Shown here in pieces: positions 36,143 through 48,600 of a DNA stretch of 64,000 nt (its first letter is position 1; each line of letters opens with the position of its first letter). The translations under genes were made by a program, and so were the position numbers. The notes beneath the pieces are model-generated. The model was not told where the DNA came from. It did not search any database and saw only the letters and a program-made list of their open reading frames with translations. This DNA comes from Himantopus leucocephalus (taxonomy: Eukaryota; Chordata; Aves; Charadriiformes; Recurvirostridae), in contig RSEF01000003.1 in assembly GCA_003993805.1 (NCBI GenBank), positions 109,429,911 through 109,493,910 on the forward strand. Direction: 5' to 3'.

Positions 36143-37572
36143 TGATGCTACAGCTGTCGCTGTTTTTCCTTGCCTTTCTCTCCTACCCACCTCTTGACAT
36201 ATACTATGTCCTTGCCATCATCCTCATGGTGAAAATCAGCAGAGTTTCACTTTGCAGGGATTCATTTTACCTAGTATTAGCCATATGCAAGTTAGACATC
36301 TTATGACACTAGTCATATAGGGTGCTTATCTAGTCAATACAGAGATGGATTTCTCCAGTGGGTGGTTCTCCCCCCCGAAAACATGTGCCTAAGCTAAGCA
36401 GTATAAGCCGTGTGGTGGAGGTGCTTATTCTTCTATTCTTGCTTGTGTTGTTTCACTCTGAGTTATAATAGCTCCATTTCTTTCTTAGGCAGTCTTTTGG
36501 AGGAGATGATTTTATAGAAGAAAGTATATTTTGCCTTGAAGACTATCTTTCCACAGATAATTAAATAATTTTACATTTTATTGTCAGCAGTGCTCCTAGC
36601 ATCTACTGTTGTTTCCAAATGATGATTGTTTCTTTCTCATCTGCATTTTATTGCAAAGATGCACGAACATTTGGCGCAAGTTCAGTTTCTGAAAGAGTTT
36701 GGTGACATCAGTAGAATTGTACCAGGGGTGAACTTAGCCAAGCAGGCTTACGTGGAAGTAACATCAGAACAAAATTTGGCCCTGGATATTTCAACTCAAA
36801 CTTTATTTACCTAAGGTCTCCTGGGAGGTTGTATTGAATCTATTTTAAGAGAAATGTAGTTGTATAATTCTATTATTTTCATGGCATTTTAATGCAATAT
36901 TCTGGATAAAGGATGTCACCGCCAATGGAATATAAAAAATAAATTACAACTGAGCAAATAATTTAGCAGATGAATTTATCCTCTTTGCCTCACAGAATGT
37001 CCATAACCACAGAGCAGTTTCTTCAGATGGTCTTGTTAGTTGTGCTGGATAACTTTAAGTTAACCTCTGGCCCCACAGGCTGTTTGCAAATGATTTTACA
37101 GTTAACTTAACTGTGTCAAATATTAAAAAGGAGAGTTGATGGTTACCGCTTATATCACAATGAAAGAGGCCGTGCCAAGTAATATCGCCTTACATTTTTT
37201 CAGGCTTAATTATGTGTGTTAAAGCAGTTATTATTGCCCAGCTGACAGGCAATAGCTTAAGTCATACTAACTGGATTTCAGGCCAAATCCTTAATTGTGA
37301 TTGATCAAGTAAATTATACATGCATTTAGATGTTTTACTGTGCTCAGTGAGTCAGAAAGCATAGATAGTACTTTTAGGTGGCGCGTTAGACAGGTATTTG
37401 CCCTATGATGAGTGGACAAATTCAAACACTTAAAAAGTCAGTGAAAATGTTGATCCTGAGCTGAAGTTTGTTAGGGTCATACCCACAGCTTTTCAAAAGT
37501 ACTTAGATGTCTGAAGCTGCACGTGTGTAGCTAGGGTGATTTGTAGAAGCTCTTAACTGTCAGGAAATTAGC

Positions 37573-37599
37573 AGAAGTTAGAGCCCAGGTCTAACTTCT
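37573..37599. repeat. 10-bp perfect inverted repeat
   Basis: AGAAGTTAGA and TCTAACTTCT flank a 7-base spacer. The right arm starts a short 7-bp tandem (about 2.7 units of CTAACTT type to 37,609). Confidence 0.75.
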
Positions 37600-40500
37600 A
37601 ACTTCTAACCACGTCTGCACCATTAGCAAGCAAAATCAGGTGACTGGGGATGCTTGGATGCCCAAATACGACTCTCTAGAGTGAATTTGCTCCAAACTCC
37701 ATTTTCTGTACTGGGAACACTAAAATGAAAATCTACCAAGATCATCAGATTCTTTGGGGAAAATTATCCTTGAGCTTCGTAAGTAGTTTGTAGAGTTACA
37801 GAGATTTGCCTGCCCTTTCAAGTTCCCATCAGTATTGTATCCGTCATCACTTCAGGACTTGGCCCTTTTCATTTATATTCTTTCAACTTAGAGGAAACCA
37901 CCCGGAAATGTGAACTTTCTTAGTCTTGAGAGGTTTATGAAGTCCTACTGTGTAGCAAGTAGGAGGTGAGGCTATAGACAACGTAGCCATGAAGCAAACT
38001 GATAGAAAATCTGTAGGGATGTGCTGTCTTTGAATATTTTAAGTAGCAAAGCACAACATAGTCTATCCAACTGTAAATCGGGTCAACTTTCTTTCCATTG
38101 TGCCTGGATAATCACAGACAGATTAACGCTAACAAAAGCTGAAAATGTCCCAATTTGGAATTACCAGTAGCTGAGGTACTACCATGCTCAAACGTGCAAC
38201 ACATAAAAAAAGATGTGCTGAGGCTTGTGATGTAGGACCTCACAGAGTACGGGGACTTTGTGTAGGGGACATGTGGAAGGTAACTGAGAAAGCGAAACTT
38301 TGCTGACAGATAAATTTGTGGTATGGGGATCCACATCGCCACTAAAAATATTTTAGGGATTTGTTCCAGAAGAGATTGGAAGCCACAGCACTTTGGGGTA
38401 TGTTATACATCTGTGTCATAGTGCTGTCAAAGGAACCATATATATAAACTCTGTCTCTGTGACTCTCTCCTTTTGTGAGCTTTAGGGATTTCACAGCGTG
38501 CTAAAAGCCCAGAAATGTGCTATCCCCCTTCCAAGCCAGACAATGGGCCTGTGGCCTTACCAACAATGTGTGACTGCAGAAGCGCTGGCTAGAGCCCATC
38601 TCCAAATTGGATTGGGAAGAGTTGGATCCTGTCACTTTGTTTTTTATTCTAGTGTTTGTATCCTTTTCACACGGCTTTCCTTATGACTGGCTTTTATTTG
38701 GCCCTCAAGCTTAACATTTGGAACTTCTATTTGTTGGGTTTTTTCCATCATCTTGGAAAATAATCTTGATTCTTCCAGTAGGCATCTTTCTTTTGTGTTT
38801 TGTTTCATTTTCTATTCTATATGAGTTCTTATCCAGTAGCTCATTGAAACAACTGAAGCAATTAAAGCAACCAAGTAACTAACATCTGGTATGTGTTTGC
38901 TTACTCTCTTATACTCTCTCCAGGGCAAGAAGTGTGTGCTTTGGAATGGTTAGCAGTTTATTATGCTATATATGAATACTTGTTGTTTACAGAAGATCAA
39001 AGAGGTTAATGTTGCACTTCAAGTGGAGAGTTGCAAAGTTTGTGGTAGCTCTGTGTTCTTAGGATGTTTATGACATGGGCTTTGGCACTCCAGGAAAGCA
39101 TCGTTTCCAGCTGAGCAGTTTTACCCTTGAGTAAAAAAGTCAGTTGAGTGAGTAAAGGGTTCCCTTGAGTAGAGGGCGTGTTGCGCTGAGACAGAAGTTG
39201 TCATCTGTGGTCTTTGCCCTGTGGCTGGAGTCACTTGTTTAAATGCCACAAATTGTTCTGATGGTGCCTGGCAAAACAATGTCCTGGTCCGTGGCTCAGG
39301 GATCAAGGTTCCTGCAAGTCAAACAAGACATTCTTCAGATCATGAAGCTCCTCTTTCCAAAGTTATCATGAAACTTTCCTGTACATTCTTGTCTTAATCT
39401 AAAAATTACTTAATAGTAGTATTATAGAAGGTTCTGGATCATGGCCTTCGTAAGCGAGATCCTTTTTCTCTCTGTATCTTGCACAAATTATGACTACAGT
39501 GCCCTCAAAACAAAGCAGTAAATTGTTGCTCACTGCATTTATTATAGAGAGCAATTACATGGAGGCGCCATTATGAATATCATCTGCATAATCAATATGG
39601 TTTTATATTGCTGTCTCAACAGTAAGTCAGAGTCTAGTGTACTGAGGATTTGCTGAGCACTAAGTTCTTGCTTTAGTTATTTCTGAGTAAAACTTGCTTT
39701 GTTTTTGTTATGATCAGAAACACCCCTAGGTAATAGGAGATCTTGCCTGGTTTTTTATATTAGCTTACATTGCTAGAGCTCTCATCTCAATGGATTGCTG
39801 AAAGTGAAGCAGAGATTTTACTCACTGAAATTAATCCATAAATAGAGTCAGTTTGTTTTTGAATATACTTTGACCTCCAGTCACCCCAGTCCTTCAGATT
39901 GATTTTTTTTTTTTTTTAAATTTATAGCGTTGTGAAAACACAGCTTGGCTCTAGATCATAAGTTAAGCGTGGTACTGTTTATCAGCTGAGTCCTGCTGCC
40001 CTTCATCTGTGAGTAGAGATCATAGCTTTTATGTCTTAATCATTCCTAAAAGCTGAGCCTTGGGAAATGCCTGGAGCAACTGTGTCTTACAAGCATTCTG
40101 TTAGCTAGTAAATACCTGTCTTCAAACTAACGTGTAAAATCACTTCTATGTACGCAGTTTATCTTGTCATAAAAGCTGACTGTTCTCTGTCTTGCTTAGT
40201 TAACAAGCTGTATCTCTCATGTAGTGCTTTCCCCACGCCCCTACATCTTTACAGAACAAGAACTTTATTTTGATTGTGTGGTAGGCTATGCACACAGTAA
40301 AATTAATGTTTCAAAAGTAATTTGCATTTAAGATAAGTTGTTTAAAGGAGGTTGTAGTGTGGCTAGAAAAAGAAAAAATTTTCCCATTTTTCAAAATAAC
40401 ATTTTTCTTTCACTATGTAAATAAACTCCCTCTGGATAGATATCTGTTTTTGCAGAATTAATTACCAGAGCAAATATGTAGTTTCAGCATCTGGTTGTTC

Positions 40501-43500
40501 ATGTGTTATACGTGGTCAGTGGTTGTTATACACAGGGAGATTACTATGAGATTTTCAGTAGCTTTGGTTGGAATGAGTCCCATGAAGAAGCAGAAGTAGA
40601 ATACGTGACGTTTATAGCATCAGACTCTGTGTTCCTACTTGTATGAAGGACTATCAAAAAGTAATACAAGAAAAACAGTAAGAGAGAACCGCACTGAGTA
40701 GGTCTTTAGTGATGTTTGTGACAAACCTAAAGAAACCCTTGCATGTGGGGAAGTGAAAGGTGAGGTGAATGAGCCATGGCTCAGAAAGTCCTTTGTGACC
40801 TCCGCCTAAACAGAAAAATGGATCTGTATTAAAGCCTGATGTGCCTTAACTTGTGCCCTGAAACCCTGCCACCGTGAGCTCCCAGTGATCTATTTCTCTG
40901 TTCTCACCCCATCTGGAAGGCTCTGGAATGTCAAGAAGGCAACAGAAGTCCTTTCCTTCATGGCAGTTGTGGGGAGTTGCTGCTCCTCTAAACAGTAGTT
41001 TTCTTCATCACAGAGGAAATAAATAATTGCATTTTATAGATACTAGGGAAGTCTCAGCTGGAGGGATTCAACTTCTGGCTGATAAACTCTTCAGCTCTCT
41101 GGGCAGTTTGGCGCTTTCCCTCCCTGCATGGATCTGTATCTGCATTTCCTTCTCCTCGGCATTTAATCAGAAGTTTGAACCCAGTTTTTAAGGCTTTTCC
41201 CATTTCCATCTTTTGCTATAATCAACAAGTGACAAGGACAAAATTGCGCATGAGGGTTGACCCTACTGTGAAGCAGGATCGGGTTATCTCCCTTTAGGTC
41301 TTGCTGCAGTAAAAGGAGGTTGGGAGCTCTGCAGCAGAGTGTGTCCCTCCAAGGCAAGCAGCCTGACTGGATCATTCCATTTGGGACGATAGACAGGATC
41401 AGTAGCTGGAAAATGGCTCCACCTCCGCGATGAAACCAGTTCAATCAGTTTGTTTTAAAAATGATGAGGAAGTCAGCTCTGGATTAGATAGAGATGCCTA
41501 AGAAGTTTCATAGTGAGTTACTGATGGAGCTGTAGCGAGCAGTGGTGGACATCCAGGCTTATCTCTCTTCAGGGTATTCACAGTTGATTCATATCAAGAG
41601 GTCAGTTCATCTCAGTCGAGTCTTCCCTTCTCCACAAGACCCCATGGCTCTGGTCTTTTATTTGAAGCTACAGAAAGAAAACACTTGCTATCTTTACAAA
41701 TTCAGGGAGTGGGGCTATATGGCTCAAAAGAATTAGTCCATTAATGCAAATGCCTGAGGCTGAACGAAAACTGAATTGTTCTAGCTGACAGTGAATAAAG
41801 ATTGTGGAGTGGGGTTATCTTGTTCTTTTGCCTTTTACTTGTTCTGGTGGTGTAAAGTGCGGCTCACCCTTGAGGCCCAGTGTCCCAACCATCCACTCTG
41901 GCACTTACTAAAGTCTACAGTGACTCCTGTTTGAGGAAAATGCCCAGGTTTTTTTTTATGTAAAGCAGTGCTGGCACTCCTCTCTCATGCCGACATACAG
42001 CAGGGATGCAACCATGGTGCACACACTACGAACAGGGAAATAGATATAACCTTAATGACCTTCATTAACTGAGTCTGGAGACCTTGAGGAGCAGCAAAAA
42101 ATATTCACACTCTAACATGTCCCAGCTTTGAATCATAATTGCTGCTATTGCAGGAGTCACTGAAAGATGGACAGGTATAGAAATTACAGTCTGTTCCCTG
42201 AGTAGCTTCCCCAAGCCATTAAAGATCACAAAAGCAATTTCTTTGCATGATACGAGTCCATCTGTTAGGACTGGAGAATTATGATGCTCTCTTGTCACAT
42301 TTAAAACTCACTGACTTCCATATTAAATGGAAATCAATTAGCTTAGTATACATCAATTAATGTTTAAGTGTCAGAGATCAAAAAAATTTGCTCTCCTCAC
42401 GATCAGAAGTTATATATAATCTCATGAAAAGTGTACAAACTGCCAGTTTTGACTTGAAGACAACCGTTCCTTAGAGGGAAAGCAGGAGCTAAGTTCTCCT
42501 GAAAAGGTAACTTTTTTGATAGTAACTGTATCTGCCTTTTGAATTCAGTTTCAGCTGAATGATTTAACTTACAGTAAAATATGAGACATTGAAATGTCCT
42601 TTTCTCTATCTGCAGGTATCCACAGTTACTTGCTGAGGCAACATTTCCCTGGACGTTCCATGTCTGGAAGCTCCTGTTTCCAGAAATGACATTTCAACAC
42701 CAACTTCTCAGCGTTACTGTAGTGGTTATGGCTATGCTGTGGCAGAGTAGGAGTTACTTCTGGAACTGACCAAGGTCGTTAAGAGGGTTGTGACAGTCCA
42801 GGTGAGTAGGAAGGCAGGTGGAAAAATACCTCGAGGGAGTGCAGATACCCAAATATGTACTAGGCAAAACTCTGAAGTCAGGAATTGGAAAGCTTCAAGT
42901 GCACATTTGATATGTTTTCAAGAATACGGAATGCTCTTCTGTGGATGACTCTAGAAAGAAATTAATTCATACGACAACAGAAGTAATTGCAGTCCACGTT
43001 CAATCAGATAACATTGAAAGTAGTGGATTATAAATTGCAACATCATATGAATCAATACAACTCTACTGAAACCATAATTGAGAAACACCTGCTCTTAAGC
43101 TTTGTCCTAAACGTTTTGATGGATTGACAAGTTTTCTGTCTTTAAATTAAAGATTTTTTACATTATTGAAATAAACATATTTCACGACTATTAATTTCAG
43201 TGTGATAGTAGAACAGAGATTGATTTACTGATGAATTAGGCATTCTTCCTCCACACCAGAAAAAATTAAGGAGAGCTAAACCAGAACCCATTGCTTTCAA
43301 ATTTGCTAAAGCTGTGTAAAACCATCAAACTGTTTTAAACCTACTTCTGTGAAATGCTGAATAATGGTATTCTTCATTTCATTTCTTTTTTTGTTATAGC
43401 ATTTCACAGTAACCGGGGATGGAAAAAAGAATGTGTCACAAGAGCAAAACTGAATTAAATGTTCTAATAGTATCTTACATTCTTTTCAGGTTCAATGTAA

Positions 43501-43538
43501 TCTTGTTGGGCACCAGCAGTGGAACTCTTCTGTTCAAA

Positions 43539-45023
43539 ATGGTTTATGGTGAATTTTTCCGCAGACCTGGCAAAGATGCAGAACTTATCAATTTGAATGT
43601 GGGTGGCTTTAAGCAATCAGTGGATCAAAGCACCTTGCTCCGATTTCCCCATACGAGACTCGGGAAACTTCTCAAATGCCATTCAGAAGAGGCTATTCTA
43701 GAACTGTGTGATGATTATAGCGTTGCAGACAAGGAATATTACTTCGACAGGAATCCTTCCTTGTTCCAATATGTTCTGAATTTTTACTATACAGGAAAAC
43801 TTCATGTCATGGAAGAACTTTGTGTCTTTTCCTTCTGCCAGGAAATAGAGTACTGGGGGATAAATGAACTGTTTATTGATTCTTGCTGCAGCAATCGGTA
43901 CCAAGAAAGGAAAGAGGAAGGTCCTGAGAAAGACTGGGATCAGAAGAGCAATGACAGAAGTATAGACTCATCTAACGAAGAGTCATCCATATTTGATAAA
44001 GAGCTGGAAAAGTTTGACAATCTGTGTTTTGGTGAAATAAGAAAGAAGATCTGGGTCAGAATGGAAAATCCTGCATATTGCTTGTCTGCCAAGTTAATTG
44101 CCGTGTCGTCCCTGAGTGTTGTCCTGGCGTCAATCGTGGCCATGTGCATTCACAGCATGCCAGAGTTTCAAAGGCTGGATGCCAATGACAGGGAGATTGA
44201 AGACCCTGTGCTGGAAGCTGTGGAGATTACTTGCATCATCTGGTTCACTGCTGAGCTAGTGATCAGGCTCATCACTGCTCCGAGTCAAAAGAAGTTCTGG
44301 AAGAAACCACTGAATATCATTGATTTTGTCTCTATTATCCCATTTTATGCCACGTTGGCTGTGGACACGAAGGAAGAAGAAAGTGAAGATATTGAAAACA
44401 TGGGAAAAGTGGTTCAGATCCTGCGGTTAATGAGGATATTTCGCATTCTGAAACTGGCCAGGCACTCAGTAGGACTGCGGTCTTTAGGTGCCACTTTGAG
44501 ACACAGCTATCAAGAAGTTGGACTTCTGCTTTTGTTTTTGTCTGTTGGGATTTCTATTTTTTCAGTGCTTGTCTACTCAGTGGAGAAAGATGATGACTCA
44601 TCAGAACTGCACAGCATCCCTGTTTGCTGGTGGTGGGCAACCATCAGCATGACCACTGTTGGTTATGGGGACACTTACCCAGTCACGCTTGCTGGAAAGC
44701 TGCTCGGCACCCTATGCATTATCTGTGGGATACTAGTGGTAGCACTTCCAATTACCATTATTTTCAATAAGTTTTCTAAGTACTATCAAAAACAGAAAGA
44801 TATTGATCCAGACCAATGCAACAATGATCGCAAAGAGAAGTGTAATGACCTACCTTATTTTAACATTAGGGATATTTATGCAAAAAAGATGCACTCCTTC
44901 ATTTCTAGCCTTTCTTCAGTAGGAATTGTAGTCAGCGACCAAGATTCAACAGATGCCTCCAGCATCCAAGATATGGAGGAAGTTTATAACACATCATCTT
45001 TAGAGAATGGTACAGGAAAATGA
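43539..45023 (+). CDS. KCNS3: Potassium voltage-gated channel subfamily S member 3 (Kv9.3)
   Basis: 494 residues, close to the 491 of human Kv9.3. Kv9.3 is an electrically silent alpha subunit: alone it gives no current, but it joins Kv2.1 tetramers at the plasma membrane and changes gating. The start at MVYGEFF matches the family start and has A at -3 and G at +4. Visible domains are: T1 tetramerisation domain about 15-120 with the zinc motif H-x5-C-x20-CC (H89, C95, C116-C117); acidic linker 121-165; S1 about 182-204; S2 226-246; S3 258-277; S4 291-313 (LRLMRIFRILKLARHSVGLR); S5 326-347; P-loop with TTVGYGD 372-378; S6 386-410. S6 has PIT (404-406) instead of the PVP/PIP hinge of conducting Kv channels, as in silent subunits. 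No frameshift, stop or lost key residue was seen. Confidence 0.97.
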   Translation: MVYGEFFRRPGKDAELINLNVGGFKQSVDQSTLLRFPHTRLGKLLKCHSEEAILELCDDYSVADKEYYFDRNPSLFQYVLNFYYTGKLHVMEELCVFSFCQEIEYWGINELFIDSCCSNRYQERKEEGPEKDWDQKSNDRSIDSSNEESSIFDKELEKFDNLCFGEIRKKIWVRMENPAYCLSAKLIAVSSLSVVLASIVAMCIHSMPEFQRLDANDREIEDPVLEAVEITCIIWFTAELVIRLITAPSQKKFWKKPLNIIDFVSIIPFYATLAVDTKEEESEDIENMGKVVQILRLMRIFRILKLARHSVGLRSLGATLRHSYQEVGLLLLFLSVGISIFSVLVYSVEKDDDSSELHSIPVCWWWATISMTTVGYGDTYPVTLAGKLLGTLCIICGILVVALPITIIFNKFSKYYQKQKDIDPDQCNNDRKEKCNDLPYFNIRDIYAKKMHSFISSLSSVGIVVSDQDSTDASSIQDMEEVYNTSSLENGTGK

Positions 45024-45187
45024 GTTGAATCACGTTCTCTTCCCTTTATTTCTCGTCTGATTCTCGGTAAATGTGGACTTACAAACTTCAGTGAATTTAT
45101 TAAGAGCAGTTATTTCTCAGGGTACTTAACTCTCAGCCATATTTGGACATTCTTTGCTCTGAGGATGCCATAAAAGCTTCATTGTTT

Positions 45188-45215
45188 ATATGAGGCTTTA
45201 AAATATGCCTCATAT
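45188..45215 (+). repeat. 9-bp perfect inverted repeat in the KCNS3 3' UTR
   Basis: ATATGAGGC at 45,188-45,196 and GCCTCATAT at 45,207-45,215 are separated by ten A/T bases. In RNA this would form a stem-loop with an AU-rich loop. Confidence 0.7.
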
Positions 45216-45656
45216 GGTGGTTTAGTTTTTACACAACTAATGTTATGCATTTTTTGAGAGAAAAAGTCAGGAAAATGGTTTTAAATGTGAGATCAGTGTT
45301 TGTTTGGTTTTGTGGGGAGTTTTTTGTTTTATAGGTGTTTTTTTTCTCTGCAGCAGTCTTGTAGCTGTACAGAATCTGCTTTTCTAATTTGCTGCTCTTC
45401 GAGTAGAGATATATTACAATCATGTAAGAACTATCACACATGTCAGTGAAGTTTTTACCTGCAAATACATCAGGAAAAAGAAGGAATTATGTACATGTAA
45501 AACTGTGCTCACTAACACATTTATGTAATCTTGGAGTTGGGAACCCATTTCCGAAGTTGGGGCAGAAAATATATTGGTACATATTGTTTTTACTCCATGG
45601 AAGCATAATATTTATGAATTTCTTTCCAAAAGCACAATACGTTTTTTGTTTGTTAA

Positions 45657-45662
45657 AATAAA
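45657..45662 (+). promoter_or_regulatory. KCNS3: candidate polyadenylation signal of KCNS3
   Basis: AATAAA lies about 630 bases after the stop codon, followed within 30 bases by tgtgcctatatttttccc, a plausible U/GU-rich downstream element. No other canonical hexamer lies nearer the stop on this strand that I noticed. Confidence 0.5.
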
Positions 45663-45699
45663 TTAATCCCATTGTGCCTATATTTTTCCCAGTGTCCAC

Positions 45700-48600
45700 C
45701 ATGGCCAAGCTCTATCAGGTCCTAAAGGGTCTAAATCATAAGTCCCAGGATGAAGTATCTGGTGTAGGCAGGACAGGAGCTTATTCCATTTAGCCACCTC
45801 TTATGCCATTGCAAACCTGAGCAATTCTGGTGCCTGGAGAGGCTCCTGCTGTGATTAAGACCACCCTGGTGGCTTCCCCAGAGGCTTTGTTTTGTGGGCA
45901 CTGAAGCAAACGTCTGTGGTGGTCTTTGGAAGTTACTGCTCCCTGCTGTCAACACTGCTCCTTTGCTGGAGGTTGGTGCCTCGGTGGTAGGAGCAAATGG
46001 GAGCAGCATCTCAGTTGCACTGGTTCTCAGTCCAGGGCTGTAATGCCAAGCAACAGAGATGTGCGGACATGCTCTCCTCTACCATATTTCGCCCATCAGA
46101 GATGTAAGGTGGGCACCCTGTGTGGGCACCCGTATATTAAACTATTTCAGCTCCTTTTTCTAAAGCTCATCTGTTGGTGATGGCAGCTTTCCTGGTTTGT
46201 AGGGCCGGAGCGGTGCTCATTCCCTGGCAGAGTGCTGCAGCTCTGTGCGTTCCTCTCCTCTCCAGGGATTTCTTATGCAGCCAGCTAATCCTGCTCTGGT
46301 TCAGACTGGATCTTCTCCGGCTATTTAAAAGGAAAGCCAGCCCTTGAGCCTAGCACAAAGGAGTGCTGGAGAAACTTGAGGACCTTGCAGAAGTCCACAG
46401 TGTTTCTGAATGCTCATTTTCTTTCATTTGGCTAGTGACTAAATGAGATGCTGGGAAACGGAGAATCAAAGATACTGTGATATTGATATTTTCCTTAAAG
46501 AGAGGCTCCACTTTTTTTTTTTTTTTTTTTTTTTNTTTTTTATTGGGCCAAATGCTGAAGCCCTTACTGAGTTTCTACACAGGTAGATCAAACACAGTAG
46601 GAGTTGACTTCAAGACTGCGTAAAACCAGAGGATGGCAATTGATTTTAACCTCTGCAGAGGGTTGAATTTTCAGGCGTCTGCCAGGTTTTCTATTGCAAA
46701 ATGCATTAAGTAAGTAGCTGAGGTGCACTTATATTTACTGAGGCACAGACCCCTGTCCTCTCTGAGATGGAGAAACAAAAAAGAATAGGATGGATCAACC
46801 TGTACCTCAGAAAGAGGTGTCCCTCAGTACTGCTATGCACCAACATAGTGATGTCAGACTTAAACAGAGTATTTTGAGCTTTGGAGAAACTTCAAAATTT
46901 GGCTTATTACTTGCTGAGTGTCGTAAGTGTATGTGATGCTTCACAGATAATTAAGGTTAATTCTTCCCATTGTTACTGCAGGAATATCAAAAGGGAAAGT
47001 TAGCCTAAATGTGTTTTGTTCTTAGTGAACAATTAACATTACAAAGATGCAATGATATAAAATATTAAATATGTATGTGCATATGAATCTAATAGGAAAC
47101 AGCAGAATAACAGCATAAAAATTACTCTCTGTCCAAAGACACTCTCTTGGTAGTCTCCATATAAAGATACATTACATTGCCATTGAAGTTCAAAAGCAAT
47201 GAAAAATACTGTAATGCAACAAAAACTGCTAGAAATTTCTATTAAATAATTGAAAAAAAAACCCTGGTACTGAAAAATCTCATTTTATGTATCAAGCATT
47301 ACCCAAAGATCACAGAGTATACAATTTTTGTATTAAATTTTACTGACTGGTAATTTGTCATGAAATTGAGAGGCTCTGGATCAAACACATGAATCAATCT
47401 TAAGGCTGTGACGCTGTTTAAGTTCCTCTGACTTTTTTTATGCATAGATACAGCTTGCAGCAAAGTGAGGCATATCTTTTGGAACATATCAGAAGTTAAA
47501 GTACATATCCGTGTATCATGCAGTGTATGTTATTTTAACTTCTGTGGTGAGACCTCATCTTTTTTTCAACTCAATTCTATCTTAAAAAATGGCTTTGTTG
47601 TTTTCTGTTCCCTTTGCTGGAATAAATCCAGCACCTTGGTTTCACATTGGTGTAACTGGGAGCAGGATGTGAGCTGTGTTTCACACCAAAAGATACTCCC
47701 CTCAAGGCAGAACTGCAGTCCTGTAATGTGCACTGGTACAAGAACGTGTCACCAGTCTTGAGTGGCAGAAGATAGCAGAGGAGAGCAAATACTGCATGTT
47801 CTTCCTGCTGTAAAAGTTTTTAGTAGAAGAATTTACTAGTAAGAAATAAGTGCAAGAGGGGATTGTTTCTTATTTAATTTGTCGTCTTCCTTGGTCTACA
47901 GTTACATATTATTGATGTGTAATATCAGTGTCAACAGAAGGTAGATTGTCTATTGTTTCTGTATTCCTGAACCACATGTTTTTCTCTTTAAGAACCCTTC
48001 CGAAGTTCTCTCCACCCAGCTGCTCTGTTTCAGACACCAAAGCACAAAAAAGGTTACCGTTTGGATATGCATCCCATTTTGTATGCAAGATATTTGCTTG
48101 TCTTCATACGAAAGAGTGTACTGGCATGTTATTAGGTTCTTCGTCTTGATGGCAAACACTTCCCTTTCGATATCCAGTATTTCCACAGTAGCATCCATCT
48201 TGGCAGCATTTTACCCTGGTGTAGCATGGGAAAACACCACTGCACCGCGTTGCAGTTCCCTGTTTGAGCAGCTTCCATCTGGCAGGGGTGTCACCCAGCT
48301 GCCCACAGCTCGTGCCTTGCTGGGAGCAGGCTCTGTCACTGCCACCATCTCTTCAGTGTGTGTTAGAAGAGGAAAACGGCCAATGGAGAGGTATGAGACA
48401 AGAGAAACGGGAGAAGGTAGGAAGCTGTCAATCAAAAAGGGTGACAGAAAAGCCTGAGAGGACCTTAGGAGAAAGGAAAAGAGAAAGAAGTTGACCAAAA
48501 GAGTCCTCACTTGTCTTCACTTTATTTCTTGTTTTGTCCACCAGTGCTTTTCTTCCCTTTCCTTTTCTGCCTCGTGTCCCCTCCTGCTACGACCCTGGAC

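Larger units (their letters stand above)
23480..43398 (+). other. KCNS3: probable first intron of KCNS3
   Basis: About 20 kb between the CpG island and the first good acceptor of the KCNS3 coding exon. It contains CR1 fragments (about 31.36-32.05, 33.0-33.2 and 35.79-36.14 kb) and a MIR-like remnant (28.11-28.27 kb). I found no coding exon. A GC-richer segment at 25.44-25.69 kb has a short open frame and a donor-like site. The remainder is AT-rich with homopolymers, for example T runs near 28,308, 28,825 and 39,905. Confidence 0.45.
43490..45690 (+). other. KCNS3: KCNS3 coding exon with 3' UTR
   Basis: The exon probably starts after the acceptor tacattcttttcag (AG at 43,488-43,489), 49 bases before the start codon. 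A second acceptor, ttttttgttatag (AG at 43,398-43,399), has an even better pyrimidine tract. The exon holds the whole coding region, as in other KCNS genes, and a 3' UTR of roughly 650 bases. The best polyadenylation signal is AATAAA at 45,657-45,662, with a T/GT-rich stretch after it. The true end was not observed. Confidence 0.6.
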
